Of a DNA stretch of 64,000 bases, positions 8,970 to 17,712 are shown piece by piece. This DNA is from Cellvibrionaceae bacterium (GTDB lineage: Bacteria > Pseudomonadota > Gammaproteobacteria > Pseudomonadales > Cellvibrionaceae): contig JAGKWU010000017.1 of assembly GCA_021151695.1 (NCBI GenBank), positions 23,939 through 87,938 on the forward strand. The letters are read 5' to 3'. A model generated the notes under the pieces. That model worked only from the letters and a program-made list of their open reading frames with translations. It was not told the origin of the DNA and did not search any database. Within the stretch, counting starts at the first letter, position 1, and the number at the start of each line of letters is the position of its first letter. The translations under genes and the position numbers were made by a program.

Positions 8970-10427
8970 GTGAGCGACAAGTCCCAGCAATCTTCCGTGA
9001 AATACGTACAAGGGGCCAAGGACGCAAAAGAGCAGTCTAACGAAAAACAACAGTCCAACGAGATTCGCTACGTCAACCTGTACGAGTCCGAAGAAAAAGT
9101 TTATATCCGCCGTATTACCGGCTTTTACCAGCGTTTGCGCCGCTACACAGGCGTACCTTTAATGCTGGGTTTCCTGCTCATGCCCTGGCTGGTTATTGAT
9201 GGTCGCCCGGCCATGCTATTTGATTTATCCGCCCGCAAATTCGATATCCTGTGGATGACCTTCTGGCCACAAGACGGTTTTTATCTCGCCTGGTTACTGA
9301 TTATTTCGGCCTTTCTGCTATTCACTGTGACGGTCATGGTAGGGCGTGTCTGGTGCGGCTTTACCTGCCCGCAAACTATTTGGACCCAGATGTTTATCTG
9401 GGCCGAGCTTCTCTGCGAAGGCGACCGCAATAAACGTATCAAACTCGATGCCCAGCCCTGGAATGTGCAAAAGCTTTTGCGCAAAGCCGGAACCCAATTT
9501 ATCTGGGTGGCAATTGCCCTGGTAACCGCATTGACTTTCGTGGGTTATTTCACGCCTATACGCGAACTCACTGCCGATTTCTTCACCGTTAACCTGGATC
9601 TGACAGCGCTTTTCTGGGTGTTATTTTTTGCCGGCGCGACTTACGGCAACGCTGGATTTATGCGTGAGCAAGTGTGCAAATACATGTGTCCCTATGCGCG
9701 TTTCCAGTCGGTGATGTACGACCATGACACGCTCGCCGTCTGGTACAACAAAGAGCGTGGTGAAAAGCGCGGCCCGCGCAAAAGCGGCGAAGATTACAAG
9801 GCCCAAGGCTTGGGCGACTGCATCGATTGCTCCTGGTGTGTGCAGGTATGTCCGGTCAATATTGATATCCGCGAAGGATTGCAAGCCGAGTGTATCGACT
9901 GCGGCCTTTGCGTAGACGCATGCAACAGCGTGATGGAAAAAATGAATTACCCGCTCGGTCTGATCAGCTTTTCCACCGAGGGTGCGGTAGGTAAGAGCAA
10001 GGTGAAAATCCTGCGTCCGCGTGTGCTGGGTTATGGTTTTATGTTGCTGGTAATGGTTGGCCTGTTTGTGTTCTCCATAGCGAACCGTGTGCCCTTGGTC
10101 GTGGATGTTATTCGTGATCGCGGTGCGAAAATGTATCGTGTCCAGAGCGACACTGTGACCAACGTCTACACCATCAAGATTGATAATATGGATCGCCTGC
10201 CGCACTCCTACGATATACAAGTCTCCGGCGATTTCCATTACGAAGTGCAGGGCTATAAAGCACCTGAGCTGGCTGATGGCGAGATATATACTGTGGCGGT
10301 GCGTGTTGCGGTAAAACGCAATGAACTCAAAGGCGAGAAAAATGATGTCACCTTTACGTTGGTTGCGCGCGACAATCCTGACATTAAAGTGTCTCACACA
10401 AGTACATTTATAGGTCCATCACATTAA
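8970..10427 (+). CDS. ccoG: Cytochrome c oxidase accessory protein CcoG (polyferredoxin, FixG/RdxA type)
   Basis: A 485-residue inner-membrane protein with several helices and two cytoplasmic [4Fe-4S] motifs, CIDCSWCVQVCP (from about residue 284) and CIDCGLCVDACN. A GRVWCGFTCPQ segment and a YMCPYARFQ cysteine motif precede them. The C-terminal 130 residues form a periplasmic Ig-like domain. CcoG is reported to reduce Cu(II) for oxidase assembly. Translation starts at GTG 8970, with AAGAGG a few bases upstream. The gene follows ccoP after 99 bp. Confidence 0.94.
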   Translation: MSDKSQQSSVKYVQGAKDAKEQSNEKQQSNEIRYVNLYESEEKVYIRRITGFYQRLRRYTGVPLMLGFLLMPWLVIDGRPAMLFDLSARKFDILWMTFWPQDGFYLAWLLIISAFLLFTVTVMVGRVWCGFTCPQTIWTQMFIWAELLCEGDRNKRIKLDAQPWNVQKLLRKAGTQFIWVAIALVTALTFVGYFTPIRELTADFFTVNLDLTALFWVLFFAGATYGNAGFMREQVCKYMCPYARFQSVMYDHDTLAVWYNKERGEKRGPRKSGEDYKAQGLGDCIDCSWCVQVCPVNIDIREGLQAECIDCGLCVDACNSVMEKMNYPLGLISFSTEGAVGKSKVKILRPRVLGYGFMLLVMVGLFVFSIANRVPLVVDVIRDRGAKMYRVQSDTVTNVYTIKIDNMDRLPHSYDIQVSGDFHYEVQGYKAPELADGEIYTVAVRVAVKRNELKGEKNDVTFTLVARDNPDIKVSHTSTFIGPSH

Positions 10428-10490
10428 TGGTCAGGGTTTGGTCCGGCTGGTGTTCAATATGCCAGCATGTTTATTTTACGAGGTAAATTC

Positions 10491-11018
10491 ATGAGCCAAG
10501 CGGAAGAAAAAATCCTGCCCTGGTATCGCCAATTCTGGTTCTGGTTTGTATTCGGGCCGCTTATTTTTATTATTGCGCTCTGTGCTGTTACCGTGACTGT
10601 TGCGTTCCGCTATTCCGATGATGTAGTGACTGACAACTATTACAAATCCGGTGTCATGATCAACCAAACCCTGCAACAGGACGAGCACGCTGCGCAATTG
10701 GGTTTGAAAGCTGCGCTTAAATTCGATCAGGATACCGGCGAAGTACTTGTCCATCTGGAGGGTAATGAGCAGCCCAAGCAATTAATGTTGTATCTGGATA
10801 ATCCGGTCAAATCGGCGAAAGACCAGCACATACTTTTGCAAGAAATCAGCGCTGGTAATTATCGCGGTGAACTTGCAGGGCCAATTAATTACTCCTGGTA
10901 TCTCGCCCTGGTTCCCGAGACAGAAATCAGCAAGCGCAAACAGGCCCAGTGGCTGCTGACCGGCGACATCAACCTGGCCAATACTCGCGAGACATTGCTG
11001 CAACCGCGTGTTAAATAA
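10491..11018 (+). CDS. ccoH: cbb3 oxidase assembly protein CcoH (FixH family)
   Basis: A 175-residue bitopic membrane protein with one helix near residues 17-42 (FWFWFVFGPLIFIIALCAVT) and a FixH-type periplasmic domain. The DNYYKSGVMINQ segment after the helix is characteristic. CcoH joins the oxidase complex during assembly. The open frame reaches 10467, but ATG 10491 follows an ACGAGG ribosome site and gives MSQAEEKILPWYRQF. It lies 5 bp before the P-type ATPase gene, so the two are co-transcribed. Confidence 0.92.
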   Translation: MSQAEEKILPWYRQFWFWFVFGPLIFIIALCAVTVTVAFRYSDDVVTDNYYKSGVMINQTLQQDEHAAQLGLKAALKFDQDTGEVLVHLEGNEQPKQLMLYLDNPVKSAKDQHILLQEISAGNYRGELAGPINYSWYLALVPETEISKRKQAQWLLTGDINLANTRETLLQPRVK

Positions 11019-11023
11019 TCGCC

Positions 11024-13456
11024 ATGTCCACGACTGAACCTTCTGCTGCACCGCTCGCCTGTTTTCACTGCGGGCTCGCGGTTCCCGCTGGTTCCCACTT
11101 CACAGTTGCTATCAACGGCAATACCGAATTTATGTGCTGTCCCGGCTGCCAGGCAGTGGCCAGCGCTATTGTGGATGGCGGGCTCGAAAACTTTTATCGT
11201 TTCCGTTCGGCCAGTAATGAGCGCATGGAGGTGCAGCAGCTCAATGCCAATTGGCAAATCTATGATTTACCGGAAGTGCAGGGCGAGTTCGTATTACCGC
11301 TCGATCAACATGATTCGCAGGCGAATTTGTTGCTGGAAGGTATTTCCTGTGCAGCCTGCAGCTGGTTGATTGAAACCCATCTGAAAAAATTCCCCGCTGT
11401 TAAATCCGTTAGTGTCAATGTGAGTACACATCGCTGCGCCATCGTCTGGTCGCCCGCGCAGATGCTATTGAGTGAATTATTTTCCGCGCTTGCCCATATA
11501 GGTTACCAGCCACGGCCTGCAACGGATGACCAGCAGCAGGAATTTTATAAAAAGGAAAATCGCCGCGCCCTGTTTCGCTTGGGTGTTGCCGGTTTCGGCA
11601 TGATGCAGGCCATGATGGTGGCCGTGGGGATTTACTTTGGCGCTACAGGCGCGTGGCTGGATTTTTTGCGCTGGCTGAGCATGCTCTGTGCCACGCCTGT
11701 CGTTTTCTTTTCTGCATCACCCTTTTTTAAAGCAGCCTGGCGCAGCATCAAAAGCCGGCAGCTGATTATGGATGTGCCTGTAGCGCTTGCGATAGGTCTT
11801 GCCTACGCCGCTAGCGTTTGGGCGACGGTGACTTCTTCGGGCGACGTCTATTTCGAATCTGTCTCCATGTTTGCGTTTTTCCTGTTGCTCGGACGTTATA
11901 TAGAGCAGCGTGCCCGTCACCGCAATCGTTTGGCCTTTGGCAATCTCGCGCAGCTAATGCCGCTCACAGCCTGCTGTATCTCCCGACAAAATGACGAAGA
12001 AATTACTAAAAATATTCCGTTGAAATTATTGTCCGTCGGCGATTTGGTGTTGGTAAAAGCGGGAGAAACGTTTCCCTGCGATGGTCTGGTTGCTAGCGGC
12101 AGCAGCGATGTGGTTGAAGCCCTGATTACCGGCGAATCCTTGCCAGTGCAAAAACAGGCGGGCGACAGAGTGATTGCTGGCACTATCAATGGCCAGAGCC
12201 CTTTGCGTGTGCGTGTTACCGCTATTGGTGGCGCCACCCAATTATCCGGCATTGAGCGACTCGCAACTCAAGCGGCAGATGACAAGCCCAAGCAGGTTGT
12301 GATGGCGGACAAGATGGCGCGTTTTTTTATTGCGCGCTTGCTGGTGATTTGTTGCGGTGTATTTTTGTTTTGGTGGTTTAAGGATTCCAGCCGCGCGTTT
12401 TGGGTTACCTTGTCAGTACTGGTTGTCACCTGTCCTTGTGCATTGGCTTTGGCCATGCCGGCGGCACTCTCGGCGGCTACCGCCAATTTGCGCCAGCGTG
12501 GTTTTTTAGTGACGCGCGGCCATGTTATTGAAAGTCTCACCGGAATTACTCGAGTTATTTTTGATAAAACCGGCACGCTTACTCGCGGCCATTTTCGCAT
12601 TGTCGATGTGAAAATACTGGCGGCGCAGAGCCGCGAGCAAGTATTGGCTGTTGCGGCGGCGCTTGAGGCCGAATCGACCCATCCCATTGCCAAAGCCTTT
12701 GCTAACGAAGCAAGAACGCTGATTGCCAGCGACGTAAAACAAACGACAGCGGCAGGTGTCGAGGCAGACATCAATGGTGAGCTTTATCGAATTGGCACAC
12801 CAGAATTTGCCGCGAAAATAATTGCGGCGTCGTCACACTCTCCAAAGACACCTCTTTCGGCACCCGATCAGCAACACTTGTGGTTGTTACTTACCGATCA
12901 AGCTAAGGCTTTAGCCTGGATAGCCTTGGAAGATGAAATTCGCCCCGGTGCCGCAGATGCTATTGCGGAATTGCGTCGCATGGGTATAGCGGTGGAATTG
13001 CTGAGTGGCGATCAATCGGGAGCTGTTGCTCATGTCGCCAATCAATTGGGCATTACAGAATTTACTGCGGGCGCGCGACCAGATGCCAAACTGGCACGCA
13101 TGAGCATGACCCAACTGCAAGGCGATCAGGTGCTTATGGTGGGCGATGGTATTAACGACGTGCCGGTGCTGGCGGGGGCAGATGTATCTGTTGCCATGGC
13201 CAGCGCATCGGATTTGGCGCAAACCCGCGCGGATACGGTGTTGCTTAATAACCAGCTCACCATATTGCCCCATGCTATTTTGCTGGCCAAGCGCACGCGC
13301 CAGGTTATTAAGCAGAATTTATATTTTTCGCTCGGCTACAATATAGTGGCGCTACCGCTGGCTGCCAGCGGCCATGTTGCGCCTTGGGCTGCGGCGATTG
13401 GCATGACCGCCAGCTCGCTGTTTGTGGTATTTAACGCGTTGCGTTTAAGTAAATAA
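11024..13456 (+). CDS. ccoI: Copper-transporting P1B-type ATPase CcoI (FixI)
   Basis: An 810-residue copper pump needed to load CuB of the cbb3 oxidase. In order: an N-terminal cysteine-rich region (CFHCG, then CCPGCQ); a heavy-metal domain with CAAC at 109-112; membrane helices with the CPC metal site at 470-472; the phosphorylation site DKTGT with D514; an HP motif in ESTHPIAKA; and the hinge GDGINDVPVL. The long N-terminus with extra cysteines separates CcoI from ordinary CopA pumps. Position between ccoH and ccoS confirms the role. Confidence 0.95.
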   Translation: MSTTEPSAAPLACFHCGLAVPAGSHFTVAINGNTEFMCCPGCQAVASAIVDGGLENFYRFRSASNERMEVQQLNANWQIYDLPEVQGEFVLPLDQHDSQANLLLEGISCAACSWLIETHLKKFPAVKSVSVNVSTHRCAIVWSPAQMLLSELFSALAHIGYQPRPATDDQQQEFYKKENRRALFRLGVAGFGMMQAMMVAVGIYFGATGAWLDFLRWLSMLCATPVVFFSASPFFKAAWRSIKSRQLIMDVPVALAIGLAYAASVWATVTSSGDVYFESVSMFAFFLLLGRYIEQRARHRNRLAFGNLAQLMPLTACCISRQNDEEITKNIPLKLLSVGDLVLVKAGETFPCDGLVASGSSDVVEALITGESLPVQKQAGDRVIAGTINGQSPLRVRVTAIGGATQLSGIERLATQAADDKPKQVVMADKMARFFIARLLVICCGVFLFWWFKDSSRAFWVTLSVLVVTCPCALALAMPAALSAATANLRQRGFLVTRGHVIESLTGITRVIFDKTGTLTRGHFRIVDVKILAAQSREQVLAVAAALEAESTHPIAKAFANEARTLIASDVKQTTAAGVEADINGELYRIGTPEFAAKIIAASSHSPKTPLSAPDQQHLWLLLTDQAKALAWIALEDEIRPGAADAIAELRRMGIAVELLSGDQSGAVAHVANQLGITEFTAGARPDAKLARMSMTQLQGDQVLMVGDGINDVPVLAGADVSVAMASASDLAQTRADTVLLNNQLTILPHAILLAKRTRQVIKQNLYFSLGYNIVALPLAASGHVAPWAAAIGMTASSLFVVFNALRLSK

Positions 13457-13530
13457 ATCACCGTAATTATTCGCTGGTTTTGTGTTGGCGAGCGAGCGCG
13501 GCGATCCAATTGAATTGATGAGTAATCTCC

Positions 13531-13731
13531 ATGGAAAGTCTCTACTTTCTTGTCCCTTGCGCCCTGATTTTTATCGCTATAGCGATCAAGGTTTTATTCT
13601 GGGCGATCAATAATGGCCAGTACGATAATCTCGATACTGAGGCTCATCGCATTTTGTTTGACGACGAAAAAGCCAAGGCGCCCGCGCAAACACCCGACGA
13701 AAAAAGTAGCGAGCAACACGGGCCGCAGTAA
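13531..13731 (+). CDS. ccoS: cbb3 oxidase maturation protein CcoS
   Basis: A 66-residue membrane protein beginning MESLYFLVPCALIFIAIAI, with one helix over about residues 4-25 and the typical FWAINNGQYDNLD segment after it. CcoS is needed for haem and copper insertion into the oxidase. Its TAATGG end overlaps the start of the next gene by one base, so the next gene belongs to the same transcript. Confidence 0.92.
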   Translation: MESLYFLVPCALIFIAIAIKVLFWAINNGQYDNLDTEAHRILFDDEKAKAPAQTPDEKSSEQHGPQ

Positions 13732-14630
13732 TGGATCAATTAGCGATATTTTTCTCCCTGTTTATTATGGGGCTTGTCAGCAGCACCCATTGCCTGGGGA
13801 TGTGCGGCGGCATCATGGGTGCATTGTCACTGGCCATTCCGGCGGAGGCGCGCGGCAGGCGTTGGCTCATTCTGGTGTTTTACAATATCGGCAGGATTGG
13901 CAGCTATGCATTGATGGGGTTTTTGGCCGGCTTTTTTTCAGAAAAGTTACAAGTATTGATTGGCAGCAGTCCGCTGCGAATATTGGCGGGCGCCATGATG
14001 GTGGCCATGGGGTTGTACCTCGCAGACTGGTGGCGCGGTCTCACCAAATTGGAAAACCTTGGTCGCTATCTGTGGGTCTATATTCAGCCGTGGGGCAAAA
14101 AATTAATGCCGGTGACCAGCGCTCCGCGCGCTTTATTACTCGGCGGCCTTTGGGGATGGTTACCCTGTGGTTTGGTTTACGCTGCGCTTGCCTCCGCGCT
14201 TACACAACCCTCTCCCTTATTAGCGGCCGGCGTTATGTTGGCTTTCGGCTTGGGAACATTACCTGCTGTGTTGGCCGCGGGCATTATGGCGCAGCCCTTG
14301 GCGCGTGCGCTGCAACGGCGACCTCTGCGTTTACTGCTTGCTACGGTGGTGATGCTGTTGGGGCTGTGGGTTATTTGGGCGGCTGTGTCTCACAGTAATC
14401 ATAATCACGGCGCTCATAATCCCGACTCTAATAATCAAAGTGCTGTGGATCACAGTGAACATGTCGATCACGAGCATATGCATCACGAACCTGTGAATCA
14501 CGAGCAAAGCGCTTCCGCTTCCTCCGCGAACCAGCGTACGGATGAGGGCTTGCAAATACCTGACAATAATAAAACAGCAACTGAGGCGGATTCTGCGGCA
14601 GGCACTGAAGAACATCATCATCACCATTGA
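13731..14630 (+). CDS. TauE/SafE-family membrane protein with histidine-rich C-terminal tail
   Basis: A 299-residue polytopic protein with about six helices over residues 5-222, resembling the sulfite-exporter-like family often found next to ccoS. The STHCLGMCGG motif near the start is typical of this subgroup. The last 75 residues are hydrophilic and hold over twenty histidines in HSNHNHGAH, DHSEHVDHEHMHHEP and a terminal HHHHH. Such a tail suggests binding of copper, nickel or zinc. Translational coupling to ccoS points to a part in metal handling for the oxidase. Its substrate is unknown. Confidence 0.85.
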   Translation: MDQLAIFFSLFIMGLVSSTHCLGMCGGIMGALSLAIPAEARGRRWLILVFYNIGRIGSYALMGFLAGFFSEKLQVLIGSSPLRILAGAMMVAMGLYLADWWRGLTKLENLGRYLWVYIQPWGKKLMPVTSAPRALLLGGLWGWLPCGLVYAALASALTQPSPLLAAGVMLAFGLGTLPAVLAAGIMAQPLARALQRRPLRLLLATVVMLLGLWVIWAAVSHSNHNHGAHNPDSNNQSAVDHSEHVDHEHMHHEPVNHEQSASASSANQRTDEGLQIPDNNKTATEADSAAGTEEHHHHH

Positions 14631-14677
14631 TCTTTGGCGCCGTTTTCTCCCGGGCGACCTATACTTGTAGCAAGTCC

Positions 14678-14733
14678 TTGATACAAAGGTATTGGTACAA
14701 CGGCATTGGTACAAAAGTATTGTTCCAGTGTAT
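14678..14733. repeat. Tandem 14-bp repeats upstream of Omp85-like gene
   Basis: Three clear units (TTGATACAAAGGTA, TTGGTACAACGGCA, TTGGTACAAAAGTA) and a fourth degenerate unit run head to tail from 14678. They lie in the 183-bp gap before the outer-membrane protein gene. Each unit contains a TTG-TACAA inverted half, so they could be an array of protein-binding sites or slippage products. Confidence 0.75.
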
Positions 14734-14813
14734 TCCGGGTGTGTAATTGCCAGCTTGCGGTTATCGGTCTGCAGTTACCAATCAATGTGTAGCAAAGGTG
14801 TAATGCAGGTGTT

Positions 14814-16559
14814 ATGCGGCAACTTATTTCGACGTTCCTAACGCAGTTGAGTGGTAAACCCATAGCCCTTGGTGCATTGCTGGTATGTTGCTGCCAAGCA
14901 CAAGCGCAACAGCAGTCACAAACAGAGCAGTTGCTGGCAGCTGCTGGCGATTTGCCACCGGTTTCCAACACTCCTTCCACTGAAGCTGGCTGCACCGCTT
15001 TTGAAACTTCCAAGCGCCCTGAAGCGAAAATTTTTCGCCAGTTACAGGGCAAAAAAATCCGTAATATCAATTACCAGCAGCTCAACGTATTCGATGAAAA
15101 CGACCCGGATGAAAACAATCGGCTCTATCGTTTTCTCAATGGTGTGCATATCAAAACCAGAGAAGGCGTTGTAAAACCCCAATTGTTGTTCAAGCCTGGC
15201 GATCCCGTTAATTACTTAAATATTGAAGAGAGCGGACGCATACTGCGCAGCCGAAAATATTTGTCCGATGCCTATATAGTTCCGCAACAATTATGTGGTG
15301 ATCAGGTGGATATATTAGTGGTAACGCGCGATGCCTGGGCGCTGGAACCGCAAGTGTCATACAGCCATAAATCGGGTGAAAACCAGAGCGGTATTGGTAT
15401 TTCTGACGGCAATATTTTTGGTACAGGTAACGCTTTATCAATTGGCTATGATCATAACGAGCAGCGCAACGCTATCAGTTATGATTTTAGCAATCCGCAT
15501 TTTATGAATTTGCCGGTCGCGGTCAGTTTGCTTTATGCCGACACATCCGATGGACGCAATCAGGAAGTTGATATATCGCATCCCTTTTATGCGCTGGATA
15601 CACCTTGGTCAGCCGGTGGAAAAATGTCTGATCTCTCGCAAGTGGATACCATTCGTTCGCGGGGAGAAATGGTCAATAAATTTCGCCACCAGGACAAAGA
15701 GACAACCGTTTTCTACGGTATTGCCACAGATATCAACCATAAATTTACCCAGCGTTGGTTGCTAGGCTATACAGAGGAGGAAGATAATTTTTATGCTGTG
15801 GATGAAACTATGCAACCTATTCCGGGGCGCGACAAGGCATCCTATCCCTGGATTGAATACCAATATATTCAAAATAAATTCGGGACCTTTATTAATCTCA
15901 ATCAGATCAAACGCCCCGAAGACGTTTTAACTGGGGAAAAAATCACTGTTCGCCTGGGTATGGCAGGTACTGATTTTGGCAACCCCGACGATGTGTTGCG
16001 CTACAAAGCAACCTACGAAAAATTTTATGAGTTGGGCGATAAACATGTCTTTGAACTAGAAGCTAAGTTGGATGGTCGCCAGCACCTGGGTATAGAGGAA
16101 CTTGATCCTAATTTATTGACCTCGGCGTTCTCCTATCATTATCTCCAGGACGAAAAAAATCGCTGGTTTGCGCGTGCAGAATTCGGTATTGGCGAAAACC
16201 TGCCACAGTATGACGAGCTTACTGTGGGAGGAATTACCGGCCTGCGCGGCTATCCCGTTGATTATGCCCGCGGTGATAAACGCTATGTGTTGACCTTGGA
16301 ACGTCGCTACTTTTCCAATGTGCACTTGTTTAATCTGGTGCGAGTAGGAGGGGTTGTATTTATGGACGTTGGCAAGGCCTGGGGCTTGCCCAATGAACCG
16401 CATTCACCGGTGCTATCAGATATCGGGTTTGGTCTTCGTCTGAGTTCAACCAAAGTGCGCATCGGCAATGTTATCCACGTCGATGTGGCGCTGCCCCTGG
16501 CGGAGCGCTCAGGTATTAGCAAATACCAATTGATCGTTGGCGCGGAGCAAAAATTTTAG
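14814..16559 (+). CDS. Omp85-superfamily outer-membrane beta-barrel protein
   Basis: A 581-residue secreted protein. A signal peptide covers about residues 1-31 (cleavage after AQA). One or two POTRA-like folds follow (residues about 75-170; LNIEESGRILRSRKYLSDAY is typical). The rest looks like a surface-antigen type barrel, with the GGITGLRGYP segment that matches the conserved lid-lock loop of the superfamily. It ends in phenylalanine, as outer-membrane barrels do. It is shorter than BamA (about 800), so it is a BamA/TamA/patatin-barrel relative of unknown client. The start ATG 14814 has AGGTG before it. It stands alone. Confidence 0.75.
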   Translation: MRQLISTFLTQLSGKPIALGALLVCCCQAQAQQQSQTEQLLAAAGDLPPVSNTPSTEAGCTAFETSKRPEAKIFRQLQGKKIRNINYQQLNVFDENDPDENNRLYRFLNGVHIKTREGVVKPQLLFKPGDPVNYLNIEESGRILRSRKYLSDAYIVPQQLCGDQVDILVVTRDAWALEPQVSYSHKSGENQSGIGISDGNIFGTGNALSIGYDHNEQRNAISYDFSNPHFMNLPVAVSLLYADTSDGRNQEVDISHPFYALDTPWSAGGKMSDLSQVDTIRSRGEMVNKFRHQDKETTVFYGIATDINHKFTQRWLLGYTEEEDNFYAVDETMQPIPGRDKASYPWIEYQYIQNKFGTFINLNQIKRPEDVLTGEKITVRLGMAGTDFGNPDDVLRYKATYEKFYELGDKHVFELEAKLDGRQHLGIEELDPNLLTSAFSYHYLQDEKNRWFARAEFGIGENLPQYDELTVGGITGLRGYPVDYARGDKRYVLTLERRYFSNVHLFNLVRVGGVVFMDVGKAWGLPNEPHSPVLSDIGFGLRLSSTKVRIGNVIHVDVALPLAERSGISKYQLIVGAEQKF

Positions 16560-16619
16560 CTAAGCTGGCGCATTCCCAAGTCCCATGGCTCATTAGCCTG
16601 CCGTTAGTTGGAGTTAGAA

Positions 16620-17003
16620 ATGCGCCTGTTACATACCATGCTGCGAGTTGGCAACCTCGAAAAATCCCTTGCGTTTTACACCCAAATATTGGGCATGACG
16701 CTGTTACGCAAAGAGGATTTCCCCGACGGAAAATTTACCTTGGCCTTTGTAGGTTATGGTGAAGAATCCAGTCACACAGTCATTGAACTCACTTACAACT
16801 ATGGTGTTGAATCCTATGACCTGGGCAAAGGCTACGGTCATATCGCCATAGGTTGCGAGGATGTGTTTGCAACCTGCGATAAAATTCGCGCGGCGGGCGG
16901 TAAAGTTGTGCGCGAACCCGGCCCTATGATGCACGGCACCACCATACTGGCTTTTGTTGAAGATCCCGATGGCTATCGCGTAGAGCTTTTGGGGCACAAG
17001 TGA
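16620..17003 (+). CDS. gloA: Lactoylglutathione lyase (glyoxalase I)
   Basis: A 127-residue cytoplasmic enzyme that turns the methylglyoxal-glutathione hemithioacetal into lactoylglutathione. The sequence MRLLHTMLRVGNLEKSLAFY carries the first metal ligand His, and later segments YGHIAIGC, EPGPMMHG and FVEDPDGYRVELL match GloA metal and glutathione sites. ATG 16620 was preferred to 16608 because GGAG lies 7-10 bases upstream. The next gene, a glutathione transferase, starts 7 bp later, so the two likely form an operon for electrophile detoxification. Confidence 0.95.
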   Translation: MRLLHTMLRVGNLEKSLAFYTQILGMTLLRKEDFPDGKFTLAFVGYGEESSHTVIELTYNYGVESYDLGKGYGHIAIGCEDVFATCDKIRAAGGKVVREPGPMMHGTTILAFVEDPDGYRVELLGHK

Positions 17004-17010
17004 GGCAATC

Positions 17011-17661
17011 ATGCTGCAATTAATTGGCATGCTGGATTCACCCTATGTGCGCCGCACAGCCATTTCATTGGCAGCCATGGGAGTAGAGTTTGAGCACAAA
17101 CCGCTTTCCGTCTTTAATAATTTTGTAGAGTTCCAACAGATAAATCCCGCCGTCAAAGCGCCTACGTTGGTGTTGGATGACGGCGACATTCTGATGGATT
17201 CCAATCTTATTATTCGCTACGCCGAATCGCTGGTGCCGACCGAGTGCCACTTGCTGCCAACCGCAGCAAAAGAGGTGCAACCCTTGTTGCAAATTGTGAG
17301 CCTGGCGCTCGCTGCCTGCGAAAAAGCGGTGCAGTTGTTTTATGAACAAAATTTGCGTCCCGTTGAAAAGCAGCATCAACCCTGGGTGGAGCGCGTCACT
17401 GGCCAGATGCAAGCGGCATGTCTGTTACTTGAGAAAAAATGGTGCGCTCACCCGATTGCCGTTGAATCGCAGCCGCTAAATCAAGCACAGATTACTTCTG
17501 CCGTTGTATGGCAATTTATCCAAAGTGTATTGGCGGATGTGGTTCCCGCTGAACAATTTCCCCATTTGCAAGAGCTGTCTCAATTCGCAGAATCTTCGCT
17601 CGTATTTTTAGCCTTTCCTCCCGTTGGGCCAGGTACGGGGTCGGGTGTAAGCGCAGCGTAA
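17011..17661 (+). CDS. Glutathione S-transferase family protein
   Basis: A 216-residue protein with an N-terminal thioredoxin-fold GST domain (residues about 1-78). The segment LIGMLDSPYVRRTAISLAAM carries the usual catalytic Ser/Tyr region, and VLDDGDILMDSNLIIRYAE matches the glutathione gamma-glutamyl site. A helical C-terminal domain follows. It lies 7 bp after gloA and is probably co-transcribed with it. Substrate cannot be predicted. Confidence 0.87.
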   Translation: MLQLIGMLDSPYVRRTAISLAAMGVEFEHKPLSVFNNFVEFQQINPAVKAPTLVLDDGDILMDSNLIIRYAESLVPTECHLLPTAAKEVQPLLQIVSLALAACEKAVQLFYEQNLRPVEKQHQPWVERVTGQMQAACLLLEKKWCAHPIAVESQPLNQAQITSAVVWQFIQSVLADVVPAEQFPHLQELSQFAESSLVFLAFPPVGPGTGSGVSAA

Positions 17662-17712
17662 ATATGAGTACAGCTCAAACATAAGCGTCCCGCTCGACGC
17701 ATCAGGTTAAAC

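Noticed and set aside
13613..14398. 261-codon plus-strand frame across ccoS and the TauE/SafE-like gene
   Set aside because: It is in another frame of two recognisable membrane protein genes and its translation lacks membrane helices or motifs.
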